From Novosphingobium sp. G106 (GTDB lineage Bacteria > Pseudomonadota > Alphaproteobacteria > Sphingomonadales > Sphingomonadaceae), in assembly GCF_019075875.1 (NCBI RefSeq), contig NZ_JAHOOZ010000001.1, positions 5,929,501 to 5,993,500 of the forward strand: 64,000 nucleotides of DNA, read 5' to 3'. Each line of letters opens with the position of its first letter. Position 1 is the first letter of the stretch. Positions 1 to 8,329 of the stretch are shown one piece after another. The notes beneath the pieces were generated by a model. The model had not been told where the DNA came from. It worked only from the letters and a program-made list of their open reading frames with translations, and searched no databases. The position numbers and the translations under genes are program-made.

Positions 1-587
1 GCGATCGGGTAGAACAGCGCACTGTCCACCGCCTGGCCGAACACGGTCGAGCCGATCGTCCGCGTCCAAAGGTGCTTGCCCTGGGTGAAGACCTTCATCT
101 TGGCCATGACGAAGGCATTGACGAACTCGCCCGCCCAGAAGGCGATGACCGAGGCAAGCACGATGCGCCAGGTGCTGCCGAAGACCGAGATGTAGGTCGA
201 TTGGCAGATCGTCCCCGGTTCGAGGCCGAGCGACTTGAACATCGTATCGCCGCTCGAGAAACAGCCCCACGAAGGCGCGGGCGGCATGGCGACGACGACG
301 AAGCTCATGAAGGCCATGAAGATCAGCGCGATCGTGCCCGCCCAGACGCAGCGGCGGGCATTGGCATAGCCGTAGACCTCGGTCAGCACGTCGCCGAGCA
401 CGTAGGAAACCGGGAAGAACAGGATGCCCGCGCCGAAGGTGAAACCCCAGACCGTCGAAAGCTTGGCCGCGCCGATCAGGTTCGACAGCAGCAGGATGGC
501 GACGAAGGCCGCCATCGCATAGTCGAAATAGCGGAAATGCCGGCGCGCGCCGGCGCTGCCTTCGATGCGTGAGAGCGGCTGGTCCAT
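1..587 (-). CDS. yhhQ: Queuosine precursor transporter (VUT/YhhQ family), C-terminus cut by window edge
   Basis: This inner-membrane protein is predicted to import a queuosine precursor (preQ0/preQ1) for tRNA modification. Reading begins at the ATG at 587 (MDQPLSRIEG...) and stays open for about 195 residues to the window edge, so the C-terminus is missing. Several hydrophobic helices are visible. Family-typical stretches include VSYVLGDVLTEVYGYANAR near residue 60 and TRTIGSTVFGQAVDSALFY near the end, which match the conserved VLGDVxTEVYGY and TRTIGST motifs. It lies 8 bases downstream of the epoxide-hydrolase-like gene on the same strand and is probably cotranscribed with it. The family call is firm; substrate follows from the family. 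Confidence 0.9.
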   Translation of the reverse strand, partial: MDQPLSRIEGSAGARRHFRYFDYAMAAFVAILLLSNLIGAAKLSTVWGFTFGAGILFFPVSYVLGDVLTEVYGYANARRCVWAGTIALIFMAFMSFVVVAMPPAPSWGCFSSGDTMFKSLGLEPGTICQSTYISVFGSTWRIVLASVIAFWAGEFVNAFVMAKMKVFTQGKHLWTRTIGSTVFGQAVDSALFYPI

Positions 588-595
588 GATTTTAT

Positions 596-1714
596 CTAAC
601 CTCTCTCGGCGTTTCCGCAAAGCATGCGTGCAAAGCTGCGCACATGTTCGAGAAAGATGTCGGGAACCTCGATCGCCGCATAGTGCCCGCCGCGCTCGTA
701 CCGGGTCCAGCGCATGATGTTGTAGAGTCGCTCCGCCCAGGCGCGTGGTGCGATCACGGTTTCGGCGGCGAGGTGGAGCACGGCAGTCGGCACCATTACA
801 AAGCGCTCGGGCGCCGGATCGCATATGGCTTCCCGATAAAGCGCCGAGGATGAGCCGATCGTCCCCGTAAACCAGTAGAGCGCGATGTTCGACAGCATCC
901 AGTCGGGTGCGAGGCCGGGATTGCCGGGCAGGTCGACATCGGCCCAGTCGCGCAGCTTCTCGCCGATCCAGCCGGCGAGGCCGGCGGGAGAATCGTTTAG
1001 CGCATGCGCGGTGGACAGCGGCGCCCGGGCCAGCAGGTTGAAATGCGGGTAAGCGAGGAGGTGCGAGTAGACGTCGGCCAAAGCCTGATCCTCGGGCGAT
1101 AGAGGCGTGTCCTCCGGCGGTGGGCCGGCGTTGATCGCATTGAGGTGCAGCCCGATCACGCGGGCGGGCCATTCGCGCGCCATCTCGGTGCCGATCCCGC
1201 TGCCCCAGTTGCCGCCCTGTATCATGAAGCGCGAATAGCCCAGCCGGGTCATCAACTCGGCGAACATCGCCGCGATCCGCCGCGGCGACACGCCCGGCCG
1301 CGTCTGCGAAAAACCGTAGCCCGGCAGCGACGGGATCACGACATGGAAGGCCGGCTCGTCGCCCGTCGGCTCGGCCAGCGGCCTCGCCACTTCGGTGAAT
1401 TCCAGCACCGAGCTCGGCCAGCCGTGGAGCAAGAGTAGCGGAATCGCGTCGGACCGGGGCGAGGGACGGTGGATGAAGTGGAGGTCGAGGCCGTCGATCT
1501 CGGTCAGCCAGTTCGGCAGGGCGTTGATCCGCGCTTCGACGCCGCGCCAGTCGAAACGGTCCCGCCAATGCGCGCAGAGGCTCTGCACGAAGCCGAGCGT
1601 GGCACCGTAGCCTGGCTCGTCGCGGATGGCGTCCTCGATCCAGCGCGTGGTGCGCAGTCGGGCCTGGAGATCCTCGAGTGCCTCCTCGGCGACTTCGACG
1701 CGGAACGCGCGCAA
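596..1714 (-). CDS. Epoxide-hydrolase-like alpha/beta hydrolase with Asn at the nucleophile position
   Basis: A 372-residue protein of the microsomal-type epoxide hydrolase family: an N-terminal EHN domain (about residues 1-105) and an alpha/beta-hydrolase fold. The oxyanion motif HGWP is at 97-100, the lid motif ALYWFTGTIGSSSALY is typical, and the catalytic His lies in GGHYAAIEVP (His344). The nucleophile elbow, normally GGDWGS, reads GGNWGS with Asn169 (codon at 1208-1210). In known enzymes this Asp attacks the epoxide, so the protein may be inactive, need deamidation, or have another role. The start is TTG, behind a strong Shine-Dalgarno sequence (GGGGAGAGG). The family is certain; the reaction is not. 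Confidence 0.88.
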   Translation of the reverse strand: MRAFRVEVAEEALEDLQARLRTTRWIEDAIRDEPGYGATLGFVQSLCAHWRDRFDWRGVEARINALPNWLTEIDGLDLHFIHRPSPRSDAIPLLLLHGWPSSVLEFTEVARPLAEPTGDEPAFHVVIPSLPGYGFSQTRPGVSPRRIAAMFAELMTRLGYSRFMIQGGNWGSGIGTEMAREWPARVIGLHLNAINAGPPPEDTPLSPEDQALADVYSHLLAYPHFNLLARAPLSTAHALNDSPAGLAGWIGEKLRDWADVDLPGNPGLAPDWMLSNIALYWFTGTIGSSSALYREAICDPAPERFVMVPTAVLHLAAETVIAPRAWAERLYNIMRWTRYERGGHYAAIEVPDIFLEHVRSFARMLCGNAERG

Positions 1715-1797
1715 TTGCCTCTCCCCTGCTTATGCCCGACGCAGCACCCTATCGCGGTTTGCGCGCGCCGCGAAGGCCGCTTATGAGATGCCGCGAC

Positions 1798-1874
1798 GCG
1801 CCCGTAGCTCAGTTGGATAGAGCACGAGCCTTCTAAGCTTGGGGCCACAGGTTCGAATCCTGTCGGGCGCGCCA
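1798..1874 (+). tRNA. tRNA-Arg (anticodon TCT)
   Basis: A full cloverleaf can be folded. The acceptor stem is GCGCCCG/CGGGCGC, the D stem GCTC/GAGC, the anticodon stem CGAGC/GCTTG with loop CTTCTAA (anticodon TCT, reading AGA), and the T arm is ACAGG-TTCGAAT-CCTGT. The discriminator is G and CCA is encoded. It stands alone, transcribed away from the epoxide-hydrolase-like gene. Confidence 0.97.
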
Positions 1875-2041
1875 TATTTTCAATGGGTCAGGGTGTTTCC
1901 TAATTCGATTTCTCGGGCGATAGGGAGCGCATAGGTTCGTTCAGGCACGCAGACGCCGGAAGGCTCGCTTTCGCTGTGCAAGCGCTACGGCCAGGCATTC
2001 GTAGATATGAACACCGTCGATGACCTCGGAGGCCTGGGCGT

Positions 2042-2368
2042 TCAGCTTGCGCCCTGCGATGCAGGTGTGCGGACGATCAGGCCGTCGTGCTCTCCGGCCA
2101 CGGTGATCTGGCAGGACAGCCGGACACCCGGCGTTTCGTCTCCGCTGACCTCGATCATGGGGAGTTCGATCTCGGCCGCTTCGCCCATGATCGCCTGCCA
2201 CGCGGGATCGACATAGACCCGGCAGGTTCCGCAATAGGCGTTGCCGCCGCAGATAGCCTCGATCGCATCGATGCCGTTGCCGACCGCGTTTTCCATGAGC
2301 GAGAGGCCTTCTTCAGCCTCGATCGTTCGCTCGGAGCCGTCAGCGGAAATGAACGTGATTGCTACCAT
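2042..2368 (-). CDS. [2Fe-2S] ferredoxin, P450 redox partner
   Basis: A 108-residue ferredoxin of the adrenodoxin/putidaredoxin type. Cluster ligands are visible as CGGNAYCGTC (C-X5-C-X2-C), with the fourth Cys in VRLSCQI. It should carry electrons from a ferredoxin reductase (not in this window) to the P450 encoded 12 bases upstream on the same strand, so the pair forms a class I bacterial P450 system. The ferredoxin reading frame is intact although the P450 is frameshifted. About 170 bases follow with no recognisable gene. Confidence 0.93.
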   Translation of the reverse strand: MVAITFISADGSERTIEAEEGLSLMENAVGNGIDAIEAICGGNAYCGTCRVYVDPAWQAIMGEAAEIELPMIEVSGDETPGVRLSCQITVAGEHDGLIVRTPASQGAS

Positions 2369-2380
2369 CGGGAACCGGGC

Positions 2381-3588
2381 TCAGGCGGGATCGCATGCGA
2401 CGACAGCGCCGCGCAGTTCGTAGCCCTGGATGTGCGGGTTCCATTTGATCTCGGGCTCGGAGACGAGACGGATGCCGGGCAGGCGAAACATCCGGTCGAG
2501 GAAGATGCTGGTTTCGTGCAATGCCACCTGTGCGCCGGGGCAGCGATGTGGCCCATCGCTGAAGCTCATGTAAGGGCCGACCACCTTCATTCGCTTCGCC
2601 CGATCGGGATCGAGCTCGAAGGGGCAGGGGCCGGTGATCGCCTCGTCGGTATTGGCGTCGCGGATCGAGATGGCCACGACCTCGCCTTCCTGGACGGCCG
2701 CCCCGTCCTTGCTCTCGACGGGCTCCGCCGCGCGGCGATGCACGAGCGAGGCCACGGGTTCTAGCCGCAGGATCTCTTCGAGGATGGCGAACCTGTCAGG
2801 ATCGTCACCGTTCAGGAACCGCGCCTTGAGCTCGGGCTTCTCGAACATATGCCAAGCGCACATGACAATGAACTCGCGCGTGGTCATCATGCCGGCGCCG
2901 CCATAGCTGAGCGCTTCCATGATCATACCGCGCTTCGAATAGTTCTCCTTGACCATATAGGAGATGACGTCGTCTTTCGGCTCTTTGCGGCGGGCCTCGA
3001 TTGCGGGGACCATGTCCTGCTTCCAGAAGCGACCGACGCGGATCAGCATCTTCGCGCCGAAGATGGCCTTGCCCAGGAAACCCTTCTTCCGCTCCATCGA
3101 GGAATCGAGCACCGCTTTCACCCGGTTCGCCAGGTTTTCACTGGTGTCGCTGTTGGTAAGGCCGATAATGTCGGCCGCGACATCGACGGCCATCTGCCAA
3201 CTCAGTTCGTCGAGCGGGGCCGAGCCACGGGCTTTCAGTTTGGCGACGATATCGTCCATCGTGCGGTTCATCACCGCCTGATGGCGCGTGACAATGGTCT
3301 TTGGCGCAAACAGCCCGGCGACAGCGGCGCGGCGCTTGCGGTGCTCGTCCCCGTCCAGGAAAAGAAGGAGACGTCGCCGGGGTTACTGACCTCAGTTTGC
3401 TCCGAAGGCGAGTCGGTAGGTGGACCGGCCTGGCGAACTTTGGGCGAGCGCAGGATATCGCGGGATGTCGCAAACGAGCCAATCACGCGCGCGCCCTCTT
3501 GCGGCGTAAGATTGGCCTCGGCGATCTTGGCCGACTTGCGATCGTCACGTCCTTGATGAGCCGGACAGGTGGATGCCATCACGTTCAT
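2381..3588 (-). pseudogene. Cytochrome P450, interrupted by a one-base frameshift
   Basis: Two overlapping reading frames together encode one P450. Frame 1 starts at the ATG at 3588 and carries the N-terminus through ...VSNPGDVSFF. Frame 2 continues with FLDGDEHRKRRAAVAGLF and runs to 2381. The switch lies at the A4 run 3360-3363 (TTTT on the coding strand); one added T restores a 402-residue protein, the normal P450 length. Frame 2 has the ExxR motif (EEILR) and the haem-binding signature FSDGPHRCPG. The I-helix reads GAGMMTTRE, so the usual acid before the conserved Thr is Met. Either the gene is broken or the sequence has a homopolymer error. Substrate is unknown. The paired ferredoxin gene lies immediately downstream. 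Confidence 0.85.
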
Positions 3589-3637
3589 TTTCTCTACTGT
3601 CCCTGCGATGCAGTCGGGCGCCAGTGTGGGGCCTCTG

Positions 3638-3669
3638 TGATATAGTGCATATCATAAAGTGCGTTTATG
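3638..3669. promoter_or_regulatory. Two overlapping 17-bp palindromes upstream of the P450
   Basis: TGATATAGTGCATATCA (3638-3654) and CATAAAGTGCGTTTATG (3653-3669) are each perfect 6-bp inverted repeats around a 5-base spacer. They sit 15 bases apart and share an A-x-A-GTGC core. They lie 50-80 bases upstream of the P450 start, as expected for tandem operators of a dimeric regulator. The rest of the 330-base gap up to 3917 shows no gene. Confidence 0.5.
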
Positions 3670-3917
3670 AAAAGTAGTCACTTTGGAGCGCCTTGCCGTT
3701 TGCTCGCGCACGCGATTTGAATTTCTGCCGTCCGCTTGATATCCGGCGCGTGTCGGTCCGACTGCTGCGCCAGTTGCCCGCTATCTCACACTAAACAGTC
3801 GGTGTTCGCCAACGGAGCGGCCGCTCGAGACCAGTTTCTCGCCGCCTGAAAGCGGTATTCGTTTGGGTGCGCGATGAGCGCCGACATCGGATCAGGCAAT
3901 CGCTCCGAGGCATTGCT

Positions 3918-4451
3918 CTAATCGACAATTGGCGATTCCAGCAGATCTTCGATGAACAGGGATACCAGCATCGCCTGGCTGGTTACTTCGGCTTTTGCGT
4001 AGATCTGGCTGAGCTGCGATCGGATGGTTCCCGTAGCAGCCCCGCGCAATCGCGCGATTTCCGCAATGTCGCAGCCTTTCAGGGCGAACAGGGCTACCTG
4101 ACCTTCGCTCGGTGTCAGGCTCCATTCCTTGAAGCGCTGGGCGATGTGGTCGGCAAGCGCGCCGCGTGCGCGTGCCAGCGACTGGTCCTTCCAGCGCAGT
4201 TCTCGGTTCAAGCGGACGATATAGCGCGAGCTGAGTATCACGCCGCCCAGCAGAGCGAAGGCAATGACGCATTCCATCGCGAGGTCCAGGCTGAAGCCTC
4301 GGCTTGCCTGCTCGATCTGATCCTCGATGCCGTCGACCACGAAGAATATGGCGGCTACCAGTTGGAGCACCATGATCGCGACGGGAAAAATTATCTGCCG
4401 ATCCGCCAGCATCCGCCCCTTGTCGGCATCGTTCGATCCAAATCGCTGCAT
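3918..4451 (-). CDS. Membrane-anchored LuxR-type helix-turn-helix regulator
   Basis: A 177-residue protein with two hydrophobic segments near the N-terminus (about residues 20-40 and 58-78), a short linker, and a C-terminal LuxR-type DNA-binding domain. The domain begins LTPSEGQVALFALKG and contains the recognition-helix region GAATGTIRSQLSQIY. No receiver or autoinducer domain is present, so the signal is probably sensed at the membrane or through a partner. It is encoded upstream of the P450-ferredoxin pair on the same strand, with a 330-base gap holding the twin palindromes, and is divergent from the COG4705 gene. Control of either neighbour is inference. Confidence 0.75.
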   Translation of the reverse strand: MQRFGSNDADKGRMLADRQIIFPVAIMVLQLVAAIFFVVDGIEDQIEQASRGFSLDLAMECVIAFALLGGVILSSRYIVRLNRELRWKDQSLARARGALADHIAQRFKEWSLTPSEGQVALFALKGCDIAEIARLRGAATGTIRSQLSQIYAKAEVTSQAMLVSLFIEDLLESPIVD

Positions 4452-4548
4452 AGGACTTTCGCTTATTGGGCGGAATTTGAGCGCCTGCTTATAGGCAGCG
4501 TCGCCCGGTCGGCATAGCTGCGCTCATCGTTCGTCGCCGGAGACAGCA

Positions 4549-5352
4549 ATGCGAGAAGATTCAAAGCCCGAAGCGACCAAGGTTCCCGCGGTGACGCTCG
4601 GTTTCTGGGTGATCAAGATCCTGGCGACCACTTTCGGTGAAACCGCCGGAGATAGCGTCTCGATGTCCTGGCTCGGCGAAACCACGGCCGAGGCGCCGAC
4701 ATCCTTCTGGCAAGGCGGCTATCTGATCGGCACGCTTATCTTCGCCAGCGCACTGGCCATCATGGTTTTTCTGCAAATCCGGGCGAGCCGGTTCAATCCC
4801 TGGCTCTACTGGACGACGATCATCGCCTCGACCACGGCGGGGACGACGATGGCAGACTTCGCGACCCGTTCACTCGGGACCGGCTATCCTGGTGGATCGC
4901 TCCTTCTGCTGGGTATGGTGCTGCTCTCGCTGTATGTGTGGCACCGGGCCTTGGGCACGATCTCGGTCAGTTCGGTGCATGAGCCGAAAGCCGAGCTCTA
5001 CTACTGGCTCACCATCACCTTTTCGCAGACGCTCGGCACGGCGCTGGGAGACTGGATCGCCGACGGACCGCTCGGCTATCTCGGCTCAGCCGTGATCTTC
5101 GGTGGGCTGCTCGCCATGATCGCTCTGGCCTATTACCGCACGGCTGTCAGTCGGGTGGGGCTGTTCTGGGCGGCTTTCATCCTGACTCGGCCGCTTGGCG
5201 CCGTCGTCGGCGATTTCCTCGACAAGCCGCTTGCGAAAGGCGGGCTGGAACTCAGCAGGGTCGGTGCGTCTGTGGTGCTCATCGTTGCTATTGGAGGCCT
5301 GATCATGCTCACCCGTCAGAAAGCGGCGCAATCCGAGACGCGGGCAGCCTGA
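4549..5352 (+). CDS. COG4705-family membrane protein with four internal repeats
   Basis: A 267-residue integral membrane protein. Four related blocks recur, each with a helix and a Gly/acid motif: TTFGETAGDSVSMSW, STTAGTTMADFATRS, SQTLGTALGDWIADG and TRPLGAVVGDFLDKP. The pattern matches an uncharacterised membrane-protein family (COG4705). Conserved acidic residues inside membrane segments suggest a cation- or small-ligand-handling role, but no function is established from the sequence. The ATG at 4549 has GGAGA upstream. The outer-membrane protein gene starts one base after the stop, so the two are translationally coupled. Confidence 0.78.
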   Translation: MREDSKPEATKVPAVTLGFWVIKILATTFGETAGDSVSMSWLGETTAEAPTSFWQGGYLIGTLIFASALAIMVFLQIRASRFNPWLYWTTIIASTTAGTTMADFATRSLGTGYPGGSLLLLGMVLLSLYVWHRALGTISVSSVHEPKAELYYWLTITFSQTLGTALGDWIADGPLGYLGSAVIFGGLLAMIALAYYRTAVSRVGLFWAAFILTRPLGAVVGDFLDKPLAKGGLELSRVGASVVLIVAIGGLIMLTRQKAAQSETRAA

Positions 5353-5353
5353 C

Positions 5354-6100
5354 ATGCGCTTCGGCGTTTCGCTGTCAGCGCGGCTGATCGCGCTCTCGAT
5401 CCTGCTCGCGCCCGCGGCTGCCCTGGCGGGCCCTCCGTTCCTTACCGACGACCCGGAGCCGACCGAAACCGGGCATTGGGAAATCTATGCGCCGCTGTTC
5501 GAGGCCGCGGGACGCGGAACGGATTTCTCGGGTTCGGCGGGCGTCGAGGTCAACTATGGCGCGGCGCCCAATCTGCAACTGACTGTCGGGCTGCCCGCCG
5601 CCTATACGCACGATGCCGGCGGTTGGCGCTGGGGTGCCGGCGATCTCGAAGTCTCGGCCAAATACCGCTTCTATCGCGACGAGGCTGCCGGCGTGCAGGT
5701 CGCGTTCTTTCCCGGGATGACGCTTCCCACCGGCAGCAATGGCATGAGCGCGGGCAGGGTCACGGCGCTGCTGCCGATCTGGCTGCAGAAGGATGCCGGC
5801 GCATGGTCGGTGTTCGGCGGCGGCGGCTATGCGATCAATCCCGGCTCGGGCAACCACGACTACTGGACCGAGGGCGTTGCGGTCACCCGGCACCTCGGCG
5901 ATCGACTCCTGCTGGGCGTCGAGGCTGATCACCAAGGTGCGGATACGATCGGCGGCAAGGGCTCGACCAGCCTCGGCGCGGGCGCCATCTACCTGTTGAA
6001 GGCGCCGTTTCGTGTCCTCGTCTCAGGCGGCCCTACCTTCGACGATGGCGGCGGCGCAGCCGGTTTCCATGGCTTCCTGGCGCTCGGGGTGGATTTCTAG
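5354..6100 (+). CDS. Outer-membrane beta-barrel protein (phenol-MetA-deg/transporter-like)
   Basis: A 248-residue exported protein. A signal peptide with cleavage after ...AAALA is followed by GPPFLTDDPEPTETGHWEIY, a hallmark of the putative outer-membrane transporter family related to MetA-pathway phenol-degradation proteins. Alternating hydrophobic strands and a terminal Phe (GVDF) fit a small beta-barrel. The ATG begins one base after the TGA of the COG4705 gene, so the two proteins likely work together across inner and outer membranes. Substrate is unknown. Confidence 0.7.
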   Translation: MRFGVSLSARLIALSILLAPAAALAGPPFLTDDPEPTETGHWEIYAPLFEAAGRGTDFSGSAGVEVNYGAAPNLQLTVGLPAAYTHDAGGWRWGAGDLEVSAKYRFYRDEAAGVQVAFFPGMTLPTGSNGMSAGRVTALLPIWLQKDAGAWSVFGGGGYAINPGSGNHDYWTEGVAVTRHLGDRLLLGVEADHQGADTIGGKGSTSLGAGAIYLLKAPFRVLVSGGPTFDDGGGAAGFHGFLALGVDF

Positions 6101-6238
6101 AGTTTCAGTGGGCGAGTCCTGAGCCTTGGCAGTTTGTTGAAACCGCAACCGGCCCCTTGCCTGCGTTGTCATAAATGATCCTAAAATTGGTAATAAACCC
6201 AGCTCGGAGGCCCGAATGACAATCTTGGAGCGCAGGGC

Positions 6239-6919
6239 GTGAGGCTTTTGGTGGTCGAAGATGATCCGGTCATTTCGCGGTTCATCAGCCAGGGGCTTGG
6301 CCAGATGGGTCATGAAACCGCTCTCGCCTGTTGCGGCGCCGAGGCGATCGCCCAATGTGACGGTCCGCCATTCGACGCGATCATTCTCGACCGCATGTTG
6401 CCCGATACCAGCGGCATTGCGCTGCTCGACGAATTGCGCCGAAAGGCGTCCTTTCCGCCTGTCGTGATCCTTAGCGCGCTTGGCTCGGTGGAAGATCGCA
6501 TCGAGGGGCTCGATGCGGGGGCCGACGACTATCTCGTCAAGCCCTTCGACATGGCTGAGCTAGCCGCGCGTATCAACGCCGTCGCGCGCCGGAAAACGGG
6601 TCGCGAGAGTGATGGTGGCCTCACCGTTGGGGCATTGAAGCTCGACCCCGCGAGCCATCAGGCGATATGCCGCGATCGCAGCACCGCGCTCAACCGCAAG
6701 CAATATTCGCTCCTGGCTCATATGATCCGGCAAGCTGATCGGCTGGTGACGCGCGGCATGCTGCTCGAACATGTCTGGGGCTACTCGTTCGAGCCCGCCA
6801 CCAACATCGTCGAAAGCAACATGAGCCGCCTGCGGACGAAGCTGCTGGAGATCGATTGCGATCCGATCGAGACGCGTCGGGGTTCCGGCTACATCCTGCG
6901 ATCCGAACGGTGCGCGTAA
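6239..6919 (+). CDS. OmpR-family response regulator
   Basis: A 226-residue two-domain regulator. The receiver has the acidic pair EDD (7-9), the phospho-acceptor Asp51 in IILDRMLPD and the conserved Lys in LVKPFDMAEL. A linker leads to a winged-helix DNA-binding domain ending VESNMSRLRTKL...RRGSGYIL. The start is GTG. Its end overlaps the histidine kinase gene by about 10 bases. Targets are unknown; the convergent TonB receptor and the upstream membrane/outer-membrane pair are candidates by position only. Confidence 0.93.
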   Translation: MRLLVVEDDPVISRFISQGLGQMGHETALACCGAEAIAQCDGPPFDAIILDRMLPDTSGIALLDELRRKASFPPVVILSALGSVEDRIEGLDAGADDYLVKPFDMAELAARINAVARRKTGRESDGGLTVGALKLDPASHQAICRDRSTALNRKQYSLLAHMIRQADRLVTRGMLLEHVWGYSFEPATNIVESNMSRLRTKLLEIDCDPIETRRGSGYILRSERCA

Positions 6920-8319
6920 GACGGGTCACCAAGGTGCCGCAACCGAAGGTCGGCCGGCTGGCAATCCAGTTCGGGGTGGTTTTCGCGCTGGCGATGGGCT
7001 TTGCCGGTGTGCTGATGTTCTTCATCGCCGAAGCGCGGCTCACTGCCGAGGTCGACAAATCGCTGCTGCGCGACCGGGATCGACTGCTGGGCAGTCCGAG
7101 CCCCGCCCCGGATTCGTTGGCGCTGCCCAAACTGACCCGGCGGATAGCCGAATGGGAGACGAAACGGACGATCTCCGACAAGGGCCATGTCGTTTTTGAT
7201 GCCGCGGGGCACCCGCTTTTCGGTAATATCGCCCTGGCTATGCCGCCCGAAGGCTATTCGGCTGTGACGTTTCGCGATGGCGACGGGGTTCCGCGTGAAG
7301 GTCGTGCCTACCGTCAGCAGCTAGGCGGCGGAACTTCTCTCGTCATCGTCGCGCACAGCGAAATCGTCGAGGACCTGAATGCGATCCTCCCGCCGCTTGC
7401 CGTGGCCCTGTCGCTGACCATCGCTGCAGCCGGTATCGCCGCTACCTGGCTTTTTGCGCGGCAGATTGCCGTCCGCCTGGTCGAAACGCAGCTCGCTGCG
7501 GACGCCATCGCCAATGGCAACCTCAAACGCAGGGTGCCGATGAACCGGCTGGACGGGATGTTCGCGGTGCAGGCGGCCAGCTTCAATCGCATGCTCGATC
7601 GCATGGAAGAGATGCTCAAGGTCCAGCGCCAGTTCGCCAGCAATCTGGCGCACGACCTCAGGACGCCGCTGACGCGGCTGCGCGGGCTTCTGGCGGCGCC
7701 GGATGGCGATCATGGCCGGATGGTCCAGCGTGCCGAGCGCGAATGTGCCTCGATCATTGCGATATTCGACGCGCTGCTGCGTCTTTCCGAAATCGAAGCT
7801 GGGCGTCATCCAACCGCTTTGGGGCCGCTGTCGTTCAAGAACGTGATCGAGGATGTCACGGAATCCATGGAGCCGGTGCTCGGCGACAATGGCAGCGCTT
7901 TGGTCGTGGGTCCGCTCGGCGATCTGGCAATCCTCGCCGATGGCCCCTTGATCCATCAGCTGTTGGTCAATCTGCTGGAGAACATCGCATTGCACACGCC
8001 GCCGGGCACGACTGCGCAGGTTTCGCTGCGCGAGGATCGAACCCGCGCGATGGCAATGCTGACCATCGCAGACGATGGTCCCGGCCTTCCGACGAACGAG
8101 CGTGCGCGCGTGCTGCAGCCGTTCGAGCGCGGTTCGACCAGCGACAAGGTATCGGGTAGCGGTCTCGGCCTTGCGATTGCCCAGGCCATCGTCCGCTTCC
8201 ACCGCGGCGAACTGCGGCTGACCGACAATCGCCCCGGACTGGCGGTGGAAATCCGCCTGCCGATGGTCGGCATCGAACCGCCTGCCTCGCTGCGCGAACG
8301 GTCAGAGCTCGTCGGCTGA
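6910..8319 (+). CDS. Sensor histidine kinase
   Basis: A membrane sensor kinase of about 469 residues. Two transmembrane helices (near residues 18-38 and 160-180) flank a periplasmic loop and are followed by a HAMP domain. The HisKA motif is LAHDLRTPLTRLRG (His near 248). The ATPase domain shows N (LLVNLLENIALHTPPG), G1 (DDGPGLP) and G2 (GSGLGLAIAQ) boxes. I chose the GTG at 6910, which overlaps the regulator stop; an in-frame ATG further upstream (6856) would overlap the regulator by more than 60 bases. It is the cognate partner of the upstream OmpR-type regulator. The signal is unknown. Confidence 0.92.
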   Translation: MRVRRVTKVPQPKVGRLAIQFGVVFALAMGFAGVLMFFIAEARLTAEVDKSLLRDRDRLLGSPSPAPDSLALPKLTRRIAEWETKRTISDKGHVVFDAAGHPLFGNIALAMPPEGYSAVTFRDGDGVPREGRAYRQQLGGGTSLVIVAHSEIVEDLNAILPPLAVALSLTIAAAGIAATWLFARQIAVRLVETQLAADAIANGNLKRRVPMNRLDGMFAVQAASFNRMLDRMEEMLKVQRQFASNLAHDLRTPLTRLRGLLAAPDGDHGRMVQRAERECASIIAIFDALLRLSEIEAGRHPTALGPLSFKNVIEDVTESMEPVLGDNGSALVVGPLGDLAILADGPLIHQLLVNLLENIALHTPPGTTAQVSLREDRTRAMAMLTIADDGPGLPTNERARVLQPFERGSTSDKVSGSGLGLAIAQAIVRFHRGELRLTDNRPGLAVEIRLPMVGIEPPASLRERSELVG

Positions 8320-8329
8320 TCGAACCCTG

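Noticed and set aside
1504..1875. Minus-strand reading frame beginning ARPTGFEPVAPSL
   Set aside because: It is an artefact of translating the tRNA-Arg gene and the opposite strand of the epoxide-hydrolase-like gene.
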